The notes under the pieces were generated by a model that searched no databases, was not told the origin of the DNA, and worked only from the letters and a program-made list of their open reading frames with translations. From NCBI GenBank assembly GCA_029245955.1, contig JAQWOH010000052.1, forward strand, positions 1 to 64,000: a stretch of DNA of 64,000 bases, read 5' to 3'. This DNA comes from Fuerstiella sp. (GTDB lineage Bacteria > Planctomycetota > Planctomycetia > Planctomycetales > Planctomycetaceae). Position numbers and translations under genes: made by a program. Shown here piece by piece: positions 33,336 to 44,704 of this stretch (its first letter is position 1; the number at the start of each line of letters is the position of its first letter).

Positions 33336-36065
33336 ATGTCCAAGACATTAATCATTGCAGAAAAACCGAGCGTAGCGACCGACCTTGCTCGAGTTTTGGG
33401 CAAGCTTCCCGGGATCGGCAAATTTACGAAACAAAAGGACTATTTCGAAAACGATAATGCCTGCATTTCGTCCGCTGTGGGACATCTGGTCGAGTTAAAA
33501 ATGCCGCTGACTCCGGAGGGAAAAAAACTTCCGTGGAGCATGAAACACCTGCCGGTCATCCCGGACCGTTTTGACCTGCAGCCCATCGAACGCAACGAAG
33601 CACGTTACAAATTGCTGGTCCGGCTGCTGAAAAAGAAAGATGTCGATACCGTCGTTAATGCCTGCGATGCAGGACGCGAGGGCGAACTGATTTTCCATTA
33701 CGTGCTGCAGCTGGCCAACTTGTCCAAAAAACTGACCGTCAAACGGATGTGGATGCAGTCCATGACCGACGGTTCGATCCTGCAGGCGTGGGACGAGCTG
33801 CGTGCTGAGGACGAAATGAAAAACCTGGCCGATGCGGCCATGTGTCGTTCAGAAAGCGACTGGCTGATCGGACTGAACGGGACTCGTGTACTGACCGCAT
33901 TCAACTCCCGCCACGGAGGCTTTAACGTCACGACAGCGGGGCGGGTTCAGACGCCGACACTGGCAATACTGGCCGACCGTGAAAAAATTATCAGGGCATT
34001 CGTACCCCGGACATATTGGGAAATCCAGGGAACTTTCGGCGTTGAAAAAGGAGAATACACGGGCCGCTGGTTTCGTGAAGACTTTAAGAAGGACAAAGAC
34101 GACAACCACAAGAAAGCAGAACGAGTCTGGACGCAGGAAGAAGCTGACACCATTGTCGCACGCTGCAATGGTCTGGCTGGAGTTGTCGAAGAAACCAAGA
34201 AGCCTCAGAAGCAGGCCCCGGAGCGGCTGTTTGACCTCACCAGTCTGCAGCGTGAGGCCAGCAGCAAGCACGGCTTCAGTGCTCAGCGAACCCTGCAGGT
34301 GGCTCAGGCGCTTTACGACAAGTACAAGCTGCTGACCTATCCTCGTACTGATTCCCGCTATCTGCCGGAAGACTACGTCGACACGGTCAGGGATACAGTG
34401 AAAGGATTCTCAAAAGGCAAGACCGGCGAATCGTTTGATGCTGGCTTTCCCGTGTATTCCAAATGGATCCTGGACAACAAGCGCATCACGCCGTCAAAGC
34501 GAGTGTTCGACACGTCGAAAGTCAGTGATCACTTCGCCATCATTCCCACGGGTAAAGTGCCCACCGCCAAACTGGACGACGCCGCCAAGAAACTCTATGA
34601 ACTTGTCTTGCGCCGCTTTTTGGCGATCTTTTATCCGCATGCCGAATACGAACTGACCAGCCGAATCACACGCATTGGCGAAGACAGCTTCAAGACGGAT
34701 GGACGCGTGCTTGTCGTGCCCGGCTGGCTTGAAGTTTACGGTCGTAAACCGGGTGTGGCTGGCGATAAGGACGAACTGGTCGCTGCAAAAGACGGCGAGC
34801 CCGCCAGCGCAAATCCCGTTGAGTCACAGCAGAAGGAAACAAAACCGCCGGCTCGATACAACGATTCCACGCTGCTGTCTGCAATGGAGACAGCTGGCAA
34901 GCGAGTCGACGATGAAGAACTTCGCGAAGCGATGAGTGAACGCGGGCTGGGCACTCCGGCGACGCGGGCAAACATCATCGAAGGGTTGATCAGGCAGAAA
35001 TACCTGTTCCGCCATGAACTCAACCGCCGCGATCTGGTCGTGTCCAACAAGGGACTGGCCCTGTTCGACCAGCTTCAGGAAATCGGCATCGACACGCTGC
35101 AATCGCCGGAAATGACGGGCGAATGGGAACACAAGCTGAAGATGATGGAAAGAGGTGAGCTGGAACGCGAAGCGTTCATGAACGAGATCAAGTCACTCAC
35201 TGTCGACATCGTCGAACAGACGCGTGACTACACGAACGAGTTGGTCAACCGCGATTTTCCGGACCTCGAAGCCACATGTCCGGAATGCAGCGGTACGAAG
35301 ATGAAACAGACGGACGGTGTGTACGAATGCAGGAACCCGGAATGCACGTTCCGCCTGAAGAAACATATCGCCAGTCACGAAATCACAGAAACCGAAGCCC
35401 GCGAACTGATCACCAATAACAAAGTCGGGCCGATCGAAACCTTTAAGAACCGGTTTGGAGCTCAGTTCACCGCTGAGCTGACGCTTGAAAAGGCGAAGCG
35501 TTCGTGGAAGGTAAATTTCGTCTTTGAAGGTGATTCAGAACGGGAAGACGAACTGAAAAACCTGTCTGAGGACCAACTGCTGTGTGAAGTACCGATATTG
35601 GACGGTGCCGATGAGTTGGTCAAAGTGTATGAAACCGAACGTGCCTTTCTGGCACCGAAAATGGCAACAAAAAAAGATGAACGAGGAGTGCGGTTAAGCA
35701 AGACTATTCTGCAGAAGGAAATCCCGACTGATCAGGCATTCAAGTTGTTCATGAAAGGCAAGACGGACCTGATGCCGGACTTCGTGTCAAAAAAGAAGGG
35801 CCGCAAGTTTTCCGCTCATCTGACACTTGACCGAGCCACGGGAAAAATCGGCTTCGAGTTTGCACCTCCGAAGAAGAAGGCAGAAGGTGACAAGACTGCC
35901 AAAAAGAAAGCCACGAAGAAAAAGTCGCCTGCGAAAAAAACGGCCAAAAAGAAAGCCGCGAAGAAGAAGACTGTCAAGAAGAAGACTGTCAAGAAGAAGA
36001 CCGCGAAGAAGAAGTCACCGACGAAAAGTGACGACGGCGTAGATGCTGTTGGTGACAACGGATAG
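33336..36065 (+). CDS. topB: DNA topoisomerase III with lysine-rich histone-like tail
   Basis: A type IA topoisomerase that relaxes and decatenates DNA. The 909-residue protein starts [21 protein letters not shown] (Toprim domain) and has the acidic [10 protein letters not shown] motif. The active-site tyrosine motif is [13 protein letters not shown] near residue 335. A C4 zinc-finger-like segment, [11 protein letters not shown]...CRNPEC, is around 648-670, followed by two C-terminal repeat domains (GFEFAPPKK). The last ~60 residues are Lys/Ala/Thr repeats ([18 protein letters not shown]) resembling histone H1 tails, encoded partly by 15-bp DNA repeats near 35961-36010. It lies between divergent and convergent neighbours as a single gene. 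Confidence 0.93.
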   Translation: MSKTLIIAEKPSVATDLARVLGKLPGIGKFTKQKDYFENDNACISSAVGHLVELKMPLTPEGKKLPWSMKHLPVIPDRFDLQPIERNEARYKLLVRLLKKKDVDTVVNACDAGREGELIFHYVLQLANLSKKLTVKRMWMQSMTDGSILQAWDELRAEDEMKNLADAAMCRSESDWLIGLNGTRVLTAFNSRHGGFNVTTAGRVQTPTLAILADREKIIRAFVPRTYWEIQGTFGVEKGEYTGRWFREDFKKDKDDNHKKAERVWTQEEADTIVARCNGLAGVVEETKKPQKQAPERLFDLTSLQREASSKHGFSAQRTLQVAQALYDKYKLLTYPRTDSRYLPEDYVDTVRDTVKGFSKGKTGESFDAGFPVYSKWILDNKRITPSKRVFDTSKVSDHFAIIPTGKVPTAKLDDAAKKLYELVLRRFLAIFYPHAEYELTSRITRIGEDSFKTDGRVLVVPGWLEVYGRKPGVAGDKDELVAAKDGEPASANPVESQQKETKPPARYNDSTLLSAMETAGKRVDDEELREAMSERGLGTPATRANIIEGLIRQKYLFRHELNRRDLVVSNKGLALFDQLQEIGIDTLQSPEMTGEWEHKLKMMERGELEREAFMNEIKSLTVDIVEQTRDYTNELVNRDFPDLEATCPECSGTKMKQTDGVYECRNPECTFRLKKHIASHEITETEARELITNNKVGPIETFKNRFGAQFTAELTLEKAKRSWKVNFVFEGDSEREDELKNLSEDQLLCEVPILDGADELVKVYETERAFLAPKMATKKDERGVRLSKTILQKEIPTDQAFKLFMKGKTDLMPDFVSKKKGRKFSAHLTLDRATGKIGFEFAPPKKKAEGDKTAKKKATKKKSPAKKTAKKKAAKKKTVKKKTVKKKTAKKKSPTKSDDGVDAVGDNG

Positions 36066-36250
36066 GCGATGCTGCCTGCTGCAGGGCAGAGGTCCTTAAA
36101 ATCGCGCCCGGGATGTTCTCGGCAGTACACTCAGACAACGGCTCTGCCCACAACACACGAATCCGCAGCAAAGGCACAGCAGCACGGCCCGGTAACATAT
36201 CCATCGGGAGTTGCTGACAATCCCGGGCACTACGTCACTTCGGACAGTGT

Positions 36251-37582
36251 TCATGCCTGTCGACGTGAAATCATCCAAGAACCGATCACCAGCGACACGG
36301 TGCCCACCGCAGTCAGAATCCCGCAGGGAAGCAGCATTTCGGTAAACGTGAAACCACGCCAGATCGCACCTTCCATCGAATACACGGCCCACTTAACTGG
36401 GTCAAAATTGCTGAGCGTCTGAATGAACGGCGGCATAAACACCACCGGGACCATGCCGCCGCCGAACATCGCCATGACGGTGCAGATGCCCCAGACAGTA
36501 CCGCTGACAGCCTGTTCCGTCCGGCCCAGCAGTGACAGGGGCAGCATCAGGCCAACAAAGCACACGCCAGTGGAAGCGATGGACAGCACCAGCAGATCCC
36601 AGCGTCGAGGCCGCATTCCCAGACCCACCGCGAGCATAATCATTGTCGTCAGCACAAGCATCAGGCACAGAAAACACGCGACTCCTTTGCCGGCCAGCAG
36701 TTGCGAGCGAGTCAGTGGCGACACCAGCAAACGGGTGTGAGTTCCCAAAGTGTTTTCGCGAACAATCAAGGTTGCGAAGCCTGCCACGCAGCCCATTACT
36801 GCCCACACCATGGCCTGCGGGAAACTGACGTCCCAGCCGGAACGCACCTTGCTGAGTATTGCGGCTCGGGAACCTGGATCCGGACTGCGCGAAACATCAA
36901 TGTACGTCACACTTGCCAACCGCAATTCGCCACGACCCCGGGCTGCTTCCTGTTCCATATCCCCCGGCGCAGTATCGGCGGTCGACTGCACCTGTTCGAT
37001 AGAATCAATCAGGCCGGCCAGTGACTCCATCATCGTGCTCAACACCACTCGGGTCGGTAAAGGAACAGAATCATCGGCCTGGATTTCTTTCCTGGAATCT
37101 TCGATCAGAGGTCGTAGTGTGGCGGGGTCCTGAAAACGGTCCATCACAAGACCACCTATCGCCTGCATCACCATTCCTTCCAGCATCCCGGCCTCTGCCC
37201 TGCGGGACGGATCCAGGCCAAGGTGAATCGGCGGTGCATCTTTCCAGATGACACCGGCTGTCATACCGAATTCCGGAGGAATGATGATCACGCCCGCATG
37301 ACTGCCCCTGCGCACACTGTCGACAGCATCTTCGCGCGGCAATTCATCGACATCAACGACTTCGTTGTCCTGCAGATTCTTCACGAATCGACGGGAGACA
37401 GGCGACCGATCCCGATCACACACCGCGATCTTCAGAGCATTGCTGCCGGACGGGCCGAAGTTCATGATCGACCCGAAAAACAGGGCCATCAGCACGGGAA
37501 ATGCCAGCATGAAAAACATTCCCAGCTTGTCCCGCGAAATCAGCTTCAGGTCCTTCAGGGACAGAATCAATATGCGTTTCAT
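36251..37582 (-). CDS. ABC-2 type transporter permease
   Basis: 443 residues with an N-terminal TM helix (DKLGMFFMLAFPVLMALFFG), a large extracytoplasmic region, and five C-terminal TM helices (VWAVMGCVAGFATLIV; GVACFLCLMLVLTTMIMLAVGL; and others), the ABC-2 membrane fold of drug, polysaccharide or Na+ exporters. The ATG at 37582 (MKRILILSLKDLKLISRDK) is the family-typical start. The ATPase gene lies 82 nt upstream on the same strand, so they form one exporter. The substrate is unknown. Confidence 0.85.
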   Translation of the reverse strand: MKRILILSLKDLKLISRDKLGMFFMLAFPVLMALFFGSIMNFGPSGSNALKIAVCDRDRSPVSRRFVKNLQDNEVVDVDELPREDAVDSVRRGSHAGVIIIPPEFGMTAGVIWKDAPPIHLGLDPSRRAEAGMLEGMVMQAIGGLVMDRFQDPATLRPLIEDSRKEIQADDSVPLPTRVVLSTMMESLAGLIDSIEQVQSTADTAPGDMEQEAARGRGELRLASVTYIDVSRSPDPGSRAAILSKVRSGWDVSFPQAMVWAVMGCVAGFATLIVRENTLGTHTRLLVSPLTRSQLLAGKGVACFLCLMLVLTTMIMLAVGLGMRPRRWDLLVLSIASTGVCFVGLMLPLSLLGRTEQAVSGTVWGICTVMAMFGGGMVPVVFMPPFIQTLSNFDPVKWAVYSMEGAIWRGFTFTEMLLPCGILTAVGTVSLVIGSWMISRRQA

Positions 37583-37664
37583 CAGGCAGACCACAGTAAC
37601 AAAGCAAACATCGTTTCAGATAAGAAATCGTTCACGTACTGATTCACACTGTCGTTCACTCTGC

Positions 37665-38552
37665 TCAGTCGTCTCGCAGACTACGACCGGTCAGCGACAG
37701 AAACACGGCCTCAAGATCCGGCTGATTAATCTGCAGTGCCTTGAATGCAACACCGGACTCCGACAGCCGAACAACTTCCCGCACGGGTTCGTTTGTCGAA
37801 AAACGAAAACTCCGATCTGCCTCCACACCCGGACAGGCAGCCAACTGGCAATCGGGTTCCAGTTCACCTTTCACGATCGCGGCGCCACCATATGTTGTCA
37901 GCAGACCGCCCAGAGTATCCATGGCCAGAATCCTGCCGTGGTCCATAACAGCCACACGATCACAGAGCCTCTGGGCCTCTTCCATGTAGTGGGTTGTGTA
38001 CACGATCGTACGGCCGTTCTTTTTCAGTTCCTCGATGCGATCAAAAATGTGATTGCGAGACTGCGGGTCCACACCAACAGTGGGCTCGTCAAACACGACA
38101 ACCTCAGGATCATGAATCAACGCCGCGGCCATGTTCAGACGTCGCTTCATACCGCCGGAGTAGGTCCTGACCGGATGCTTACGACGATCGGTGAGCGCCG
38201 CGAATTCGAGCATTTCGTGAACTCGGTCTCGCAGATGACCGGCTGACAGACCGTACAGCTGCCCCAGAAACGTCAGGTTTTCCTGGGCCGTCAGTTCTTC
38301 GTACAGTGACAATCCCTGCGGAGCAATGCCCAGATAATGTCGAGTGCCTGCATCACAGGGGTTACCTTCGTTAATCCGCACCGTGCCACCGTCCGGCTGC
38401 AGAATGCCCACGAGCATGTTTAATGTCGTTGTTTTTCCGGCACCATTCGGTCCCAGCAAACCAAGTATCTCGCCGGCCGTCACATCAAAGCTGACGTCAT
38501 TCACCGCCAGAGTCGTTCCCAGCGTCTTGCAAATATTTTGAACCTTGATCAC
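37665..38552 (-). CDS. ABC transporter ATP-binding protein (ABC-2 exporter)
   Basis: 295 residues with Walker A GPNGAGKTTTLNMLVG, signature YSGGMKRRLNMAAAL, Walker B VVFDEPTVGVDPQS and the H-loop TTHYMEEAQRLC. The closest type is the CcmA/NatA/DrrA subfamily, which partners ABC-2 permeases. A C-terminal extension of ~75 residues is typical of this subfamily. GTG start. It is transcribed first, then the permease. Confidence 0.93.
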   Translation of the reverse strand: MIKVQNICKTLGTTLAVNDVSFDVTAGEILGLLGPNGAGKTTTLNMLVGILQPDGGTVRINEGNPCDAGTRHYLGIAPQGLSLYEELTAQENLTFLGQLYGLSAGHLRDRVHEMLEFAALTDRRKHPVRTYSGGMKRRLNMAAALIHDPEVVVFDEPTVGVDPQSRNHIFDRIEELKKNGRTIVYTTHYMEEAQRLCDRVAVMDHGRILAMDTLGGLLTTYGGAAIVKGELEPDCQLAACPGVEADRSFRFSTNEPVREVVRLSESGVAFKALQINQPDLEAVFLSLTGRSLRDD

Positions 38553-39082
38553 CTCAGCCGCGCCCCGCTAAATCGTACTGATAGCCCGTCGCTGTTCGTC
38601 GAAAGCCCCCCGATTACGGGCCCTCAACACGAAAATCTCGCGACATCACGGGCGCCGAATACCCGACGAATGAATCAGACAACAGGCACGAGGACACTCA
38701 TCCTATTCTGCTTAGCGAAGACTACCATTCGCCGGCACGCGAAATCAACGGCCGCACATGAATATCCAGACCCTCGCTACACTGCAGTATGCACGTTATC
38801 TGTTATCCGTTCGTGTCTCGCAGCGCGTACAATGCATCCCGACAGCGGATTTTCTGCTATCATCACACCCTGCTTCGCCGCAAGTGCGACAGGGCTGCGT
38901 TTCCAGGAGATATCTGGAGACCAGGATGACAGATCCGTCGTGGAAAAACATCATTCGCCGCGCGCCGGGGCCGTCTGCCGTCTGAATACTCGGACCAGGC
39001 GTGATTCCCTCATAGAGGCCCGGTGAGATGGCGCCCTGGAAGCCGGGACCTGCAATCGTTAAATCTTCGGTCAGTTAAATCA
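38553..39082. other. Divergent intergenic region, no supported gene
   Basis: A 530-nt region between the ABC ATPase (minus) and the flavin oxidoreductase (plus). Overlapping short frames are present, but none has recognisable motifs. It must contain promoters for both neighbours; no clear consensus was found. Confidence 0.5.
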
Positions 39083-40513
39083 ATGTCGTACCCCAGGGTC
39101 TCAACACTCAAAACCGCAGATCAGTTTCGAGACCGCCTGGCCGATCTGAACCTGACGCTGCCGCTCGACGAACAGATCGCCACTGGCGCTGACACAACGC
39201 TGGCACAGCCGCTGGTCAGCACAGCCGGTCTGATCGGCAACCGATTCTGCATACTGCCGATGGAGGGCTGGGACGGCACAACAGACGGAAAGCCCACCGC
39301 ACTGACTCGGCGGCGGTGGCAGAATTTCGGGCTGAGCGGTGCCAAGCTGATCTGGGGCGGCGAAGCGGTCGCCGTCCGGCATGATGGGCGGGCGAATCCC
39401 AGGCAGCTGCTGATGACAGAAGCAAACCTGAGTGACATCGAAAGTCTGCGAACGCTGCTGGTGAGTACTCATGCTGAACATTTTTCCAAAACCGACGATT
39501 TGTGTGTCGGTCTGCAGCTGACGCATTCGGGCCGCTTTGCCCGCCCCAACGAAAAAAAGAAAGCGGAGCCACGGATTTCCTATCGCCACCCGGTACTGGA
39601 CCACCGCGTTGGTGTTGCCGACGACGCCCCGGTACTTTCCGATGACGAATTGAAGCAACTGATTGATGATTTTGTCGCGGCCTGCGTGCGCGCTCAGAAA
39701 GCCGGGTTCTCATGGGTCGATGTGAAGCACTGCCATGGCTACCTGGGTCACGAAATGCTGTCTGGCTTTGACCGTCCCGGTGAATTCGGAGGAAGTTTTG
39801 AAAACCGAACTCGCTTCCTGCGCAATGTGGTGGCCGGCATTCGGGCAGAAGCGGGCACGCTGGAAATCGGAGTTCGCGTCAGCATCTTTGATTTCGTCCC
39901 GTTCGAACCGGGACAAGGAGCAGAGCGTCTGGGAGTTCCGTCTGCCGATGCCCCCTACCGCTACGCGTTCGGAGGTGACGGAACAGGACAGGGGATCGAT
40001 CTTGAAGAACCATCAAGATTTGTGCGGCTGCTGGAAGAACTGGGGATCGACCTGCTGTGCACCACAGCAGGCAGCCCGTACTACAATCCACATGTGCAGC
40101 GTCCCGCTATCTTTCCGCCGTCCGACGGCTACCAGCCCCCCGAGGATCCACTTGTCGGAGTCCATCGGCAGATTGATGCCACAGCCAGGTTAAAACGTCT
40201 CCATCCGAAAATGATCGTCGTCGGCACAGGCTACTCATATCTGCAGGAATGGATCCCGCATGTCGGCCAGGCAGCCGTGCGACAGAACCGCGTTGATTCG
40301 GTCGGACTGGGACGAATGGTATTGTCCTATCCGGAACTGCCTGCGGATGTGCTGTCGGGCAGACCGATGATCCGCAAGAAGATCTGCCGCACCTTCAGCG
40401 ACTGTACGACAGCACCCCGCAACGGCATTGTGTCCGGCTGCTTTCCACTGGATCCGTTCTACAAATCAATGCCGGAACGCGAACAGCTGCAGGCGGCCAA
40501 GGCAGACCGCTGA
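39083..40513 (+). CDS. NADH:flavin oxidoreductase, Old Yellow Enzyme family
   Basis: 476 residues with an FMN-binding TIM barrel. Conserved segments include [31 protein letters not shown] (His/Asn-type active-site pair), [18 protein letters not shown] and [18 protein letters not shown] Cys-containing C-terminal segment, [19 protein letters not shown], follows, like the iron-sulfur linker seen in 2,4-dienoyl-CoA reductase-type relatives but with few cysteines. The substrate is unknown. The ATG at 39083 ([10 protein letters not shown]) is preferred to the ATG at 39023. It is convergent with tsaB. Confidence 0.82.
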   Translation: MSYPRVSTLKTADQFRDRLADLNLTLPLDEQIATGADTTLAQPLVSTAGLIGNRFCILPMEGWDGTTDGKPTALTRRRWQNFGLSGAKLIWGGEAVAVRHDGRANPRQLLMTEANLSDIESLRTLLVSTHAEHFSKTDDLCVGLQLTHSGRFARPNEKKKAEPRISYRHPVLDHRVGVADDAPVLSDDELKQLIDDFVAACVRAQKAGFSWVDVKHCHGYLGHEMLSGFDRPGEFGGSFENRTRFLRNVVAGIRAEAGTLEIGVRVSIFDFVPFEPGQGAERLGVPSADAPYRYAFGGDGTGQGIDLEEPSRFVRLLEELGIDLLCTTAGSPYYNPHVQRPAIFPPSDGYQPPEDPLVGVHRQIDATARLKRLHPKMIVVGTGYSYLQEWIPHVGQAAVRQNRVDSVGLGRMVLSYPELPADVLSGRPMIRKKICRTFSDCTTAPRNGIVSGCFPLDPFYKSMPEREQLQAAKADR

Positions 40514-40541
40514 TTCCACTGCTGCCTCGAGCCGGCACAGG

Positions 40542-41228
40542 TTACGACTTTGCAGCCTTTTCTTCCGCGTAGCTGCGACGAATGTACAGTGGTTCCAGCG
40601 TGTTGGGGTCGGCCAGCTGACTGTCCGCCAGCATCAGACTTCCGATTTGTGCAACAGCCGCCGCACCTGGAATCCAGAGTGACGAATTCATCAGCATCGA
40701 TGCATCCGAAAACTGACCGGCAAACTTTGCCAGCCCCGGTCCGGTCACGTGCAGGCCGCGTTCAACGATCTGGCCGACAGCAGCCTGGATAGTTTCAATG
40801 CGTACTGCTCCGTCCGCCAGAAAAGCTTCTGACAGTGCGTCCCACGTGTATTCATTAACGAAAACTTCACTGCGCTGGGCGTCGCTGATGACCGCGATTT
40901 TGCTGACATCACCAGCAGCCTGTTGGGCAACCGCACGCAGAGTATCCACAGCAACGAGACTGGCAGAATTGGCCCACGCAAATGTCTTGGCAAACACCAC
41001 GCCCACCCGCAGCCCGGTAAAGCTGCCTGGTCCGACGCTGACCGCGACCGCGTCCATGTCGCACGGAGCCAGATGCAGTGCCTTAAGAATGGCGTCAACC
41101 TGCAGCACAAGCGTCTGCGCGTGCCGACGACCTTCGGCAATCAACGAACGCTCTGCCAGAACGCAGCGATCATCTGAGACTGCGATGGAGCCTTCGAAAC
41201 CGGAAGTGTCAACGGCAAGAATTAACAA
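40542..41228 (-). CDS. tsaB: tRNA threonylcarbamoyladenosine biosynthesis protein TsaB
   Basis: TsaB pairs with TsaD and TsaE to make t6A37 on ANN-decoding tRNAs. 228 residues with the N-terminal LILAVDTSGFEGSIAV and the conserved VGPGSFTGLRVGVVFAKTFA. No ATG lies near the N-terminus; a TTG at 41228 preceded by GGAA gives the family-typical LLILAVD start, and an alternative TTG at 41258 adds ten residues. It is third in the lipB-lipA-tsaB minus-strand run (53-83 nt gap). Confidence 0.9.
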   Translation of the reverse strand: MLILAVDTSGFEGSIAVSDDRCVLAERSLIAEGRRHAQTLVLQVDAILKALHLAPCDMDAVAVSVGPGSFTGLRVGVVFAKTFAWANSASLVAVDTLRAVAQQAAGDVSKIAVISDAQRSEVFVNEYTWDALSEAFLADGAVRIETIQAAVGQIVERGLHVTGPGLAKFAGQFSDASMLMNSSLWIPGAAAVAQIGSLMLADSQLADPNTLEPLYIRRSYAEEKAAKS

Positions 41229-41310
41229 ATGAGTTTCCAAGGAATATTTCGCCGGCAACCAGCTGGCAGAATCGACTCGGGAATATCCGGTGCGTATTCC
41301 CCCGTATAAA

Positions 41311-42231
<921 letters not shown>

Positions 42232-42375
42232 TGAATTCCGTTTTTATTCCTTAGCTGACTCGTGGCAGCCAAATCAGACAAGCGTAATGAGAGTGTGCAA
42301 CTGAGAGATTGTGAATAGTGGTTCTTAAAGAACTGACGGCACTCGCGGCGTCCTTCGCAATCGACAACACGGAAC

Positions 42376-43134
42376 TCACGATGCCCCGCCTCTTCCTTCG
42401 ACAGCCGACGCCCGCTGAACTCTCCTGAGAAAGGGATGGCCCGTGTGAATGTGATACTCCGGGTACCCCACGTTCTCGCAAATGTGTTTGATCAACGACG
42501 CACGAACGTGAGCCATAATGGTCGGTCGTACTCGCTCGGCATTCAGTGAGGAAATCCGTTCGCCACGAAGTCCGCGTCCTAACTGCCGAGCCTCGTCCAG
42601 CCGCACGCTGACGTTTAGAAACGCACCAAAACAGGTCACTCTTTCGTCAAACCCAATGCCGGTTTCACAGACGAGACCGTGACGGCCTGAGACAACATCC
42701 GCGTCATCATCACCACGTCGCGCGACAACTCGGGAATCATGGCATGTTTCAATGATGGCGTCCTGAAGACGCCACCGAAATTCGTTTTCGCCGAGCCCGC
42801 ATTCGTCAAGCTTGACGACGACATACACTGCCAGCTGTCCGGGCTGATGCAGAATCGTGCCACCATTCCGCTGAACGCGATGCACCTCGATCAGCCGAGA
42901 CTCAAGTTCCCGTCTCTCCACAGGTAAGTCCAGCAGTGAACCTTCAAGACCTACGGTGATCGTTGGAGGGTGTTCACAGATCAGCACAGCCGCACTCAAC
43001 CGACTCTGTCGCTTCACCTCGTGGACAACCAGTTTCTGCAGCGCCAGTGCGGACGGGACGTCAACGAGCCCCAAAAGCCGCACCTCGGCCGCTTCGATGG
43101 TGTTGTTGGTGAAGGATTCCCAGTCGACAGTCAT
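42376..43134 (-). CDS. lipB: Octanoyltransferase LipB-like protein lacking canonical catalytic residues
   Basis: 252 residues of the LipB/LplA fold: VLICEHPPTITVGLEGS, RNGGTILHQPGQLAVYVVVKL and a C-terminal ISSLNAERVRPTIMAHVRASLI. LipB uses a Cys acyl intermediate and a Lys (E. coli C169 and K135). In the aligned positions here the Lys site reads RHGLVC and the Cys site reads LGRGLRGE; there is no Cys between residues 169 and 218. Either the acyl chemistry is altered, another Cys serves, or the protein is a non-catalytic paralog. The position beside lipA argues that it is functional. Confidence 0.82.
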   Translation of the reverse strand: MTVDWESFTNNTIEAAEVRLLGLVDVPSALALQKLVVHEVKRQSRLSAAVLICEHPPTITVGLEGSLLDLPVERRELESRLIEVHRVQRNGGTILHQPGQLAVYVVVKLDECGLGENEFRWRLQDAIIETCHDSRVVARRGDDDADVVSGRHGLVCETGIGFDERVTCFGAFLNVSVRLDEARQLGRGLRGERISSLNAERVRPTIMAHVRASLIKHICENVGYPEYHIHTGHPFLRRVQRASAVEGRGGAS

Positions 43135-43639
43135 TGATTTGACGTTTCATGATGTCCCAAGCGAATACAAACCGAATTGCCACAGTTGACGCAGCATTCA
43201 CCCGTAAAAAGTTTAACCAGCGACCTGTAAAGTGCTTCAGCAACGACTGTGGTCCATGCATTCCAGCGGCATTCTAACAAGGCCCGCCAGGTGGAACTAC
43301 GTGTTTCAGGAATTGAGCAAACTTCCGGGGAAACTTAGCCGACGACCAGGAGGCGGCATACCTTATGTGTCCGATGCAACCGGAAATCTGCCCGAAAACG
43401 GTTCTTTTGCGACATCGAATTACCCTCAATAAAAGGCTTTTTGCAACATACGGGTTGCAGGTTACAATGGGTTTTGGCAAGTTGTAACCAGCTCTATGGC
43501 CCGGCAATGGTGACTCTGCCCTGCATTCTACGTGCGGAGACAAATCGCTGACGGTGCTCAGGCTGCAAATTTGCCTGTCGACCACCGGTTATGGCATCCG
43601 GGTGTTCGGAAGACTGTTTTATCTCTGGAGTCCTCATCA
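43135..43639. other. Divergent regulatory region between lipB and FHA gene
   Basis: A 505-nt region between divergent genes. It holds two overlapping dyads and a promoter-like pair at 43441-43489. No coding frame is supported. Confidence 0.5.
43441..43489 (+). promoter_or_regulatory. Promoter-like pair with overlapping inverted repeats
   Basis: TTGCAA (43441-43446) and TACAAT (43463-43468) are 16 nt apart. Over them lie TGCAAC-6-GTTGCA (43442-43459) and GGTTACAA-14-TTGTAACC (43460-43489), both perfect. A repressor bound here would cover the promoter. The FHA start is 150 nt further on. Confidence 0.5.
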
Positions 43640-44386
43640 ATGAAGATAGTGTTGGAGTTGCAGGACCAGCCGTCGAACATACGAAAGGTCACGATACGCC
43701 ATGACATCGTGATTGGACGCGGCGCCGAATGTAATTTGCGGCTCTCGGCTCCACAAGTCAGCAGACGACACTGTTTCCTGCGAATTGGCACGGATGGTGC
43801 CTATATTTCAGACCTCGACAGCAGCAATGGCACCTACCTGGCTGGCAAGCGACTCAGTTCCGGAAAACGATATACACTTGATGATGGTGCCATCCTTGCC
43901 GTAGGCCCGGTAAAATTTGTTGCCAGTGTACAAGCAGATGTTGCCGCGAACGAGGTATTGAAAGTACACGTTGCAGACAACCGAATCGAAGCGGACGCCG
44001 GCCTGGCGGTTGACGATTCTGCAGACAATGTCAGCTTCGTGGCGACGATGCCTGACACACCGTTTGAGCTGGGCGACGACGATCACAGTCCGCTGAATTT
44101 CGCCATCGAACAGGGCGGGCAGGCCGCTGAAGAAGACGAACCGACAACCGACTACGTCTCCGGAGACGACAGCGATTCTCCCGGCGTACAGGCGGACGAG
44201 GAATTGTTGCCGGGACTGCCTGATTCGAAGCAGGCCGCAGAGCCGGAAGCGGTTGCTGCTGTCAACGAAGGGCTGGATACGGCTGACGAAGATATCGTTG
44301 CATTGTCAGCGGATGATATTGCAGATGGCGGCAAACATGGCGATGAAGAGTCGGACCTGAAGAATTTTCTTCAGGGACTGGACTGA
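43640..44386 (+). CDS. FHA domain protein
   Basis: 248 residues. The N-terminal FHA domain (about 1-95) has GRGAECNLRLSAPQVSRRHC and SDLDSSNGTYLAGKRL, with the phosphothreonine-binding Arg, Ser and Asn in place. The rest is acidic and low-complexity (EDEPTTDYVSGDDSDSPG), probably disordered, and may itself be phosphorylated. FHA proteins read Ser/Thr kinase signals; no kinase gene is in the window. The ATG at 43640 is chosen as it starts the domain; the upstream frame to 43532 crosses the leader. Confidence 0.88.
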   Translation: MKIVLELQDQPSNIRKVTIRHDIVIGRGAECNLRLSAPQVSRRHCFLRIGTDGAYISDLDSSNGTYLAGKRLSSGKRYTLDDGAILAVGPVKFVASVQADVAANEVLKVHVADNRIEADAGLAVDDSADNVSFVATMPDTPFELGDDDHSPLNFAIEQGGQAAEEDEPTTDYVSGDDSDSPGVQADEELLPGLPDSKQAAEPEAVAAVNEGLDTADEDIVALSADDIADGGKHGDEESDLKNFLQGLD

Positions 44387-44704
44387 CGACGGCAGAAACG
44401 CGCCTTGGTTCAAACAATCCGCGCCGCTCCGACTGGTAACGCCGAAACCGTTCTCGACTTTCAATGGTCGATGCGAAGGGGGCAGCTGACAAATGATCGT
44501 CGCTTCGAGAGACGATATTTGAGCGTTGGATCCTGCGAGCACAGCGGCGTCCGAAACACCCAGACTGCCCAGATCTCCGGACCATCACCTCCATGTTATG
44601 GCTGAATCGACTGTTTCGATAATGCCGATAATTAAGGCGTGGCTACACACCGCTATTGCCAGCGATGGTGCTGTAAAACGTTATGAGCATGCAGAGAACA
44701 ACTC
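44387..44704. other. Intergenic region before parB
   Basis: A 318-nt region with no supported gene and no parA. No parS consensus (TGTTTCACGTGAAACA) was found here or elsewhere in the window. Confidence 0.5.
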
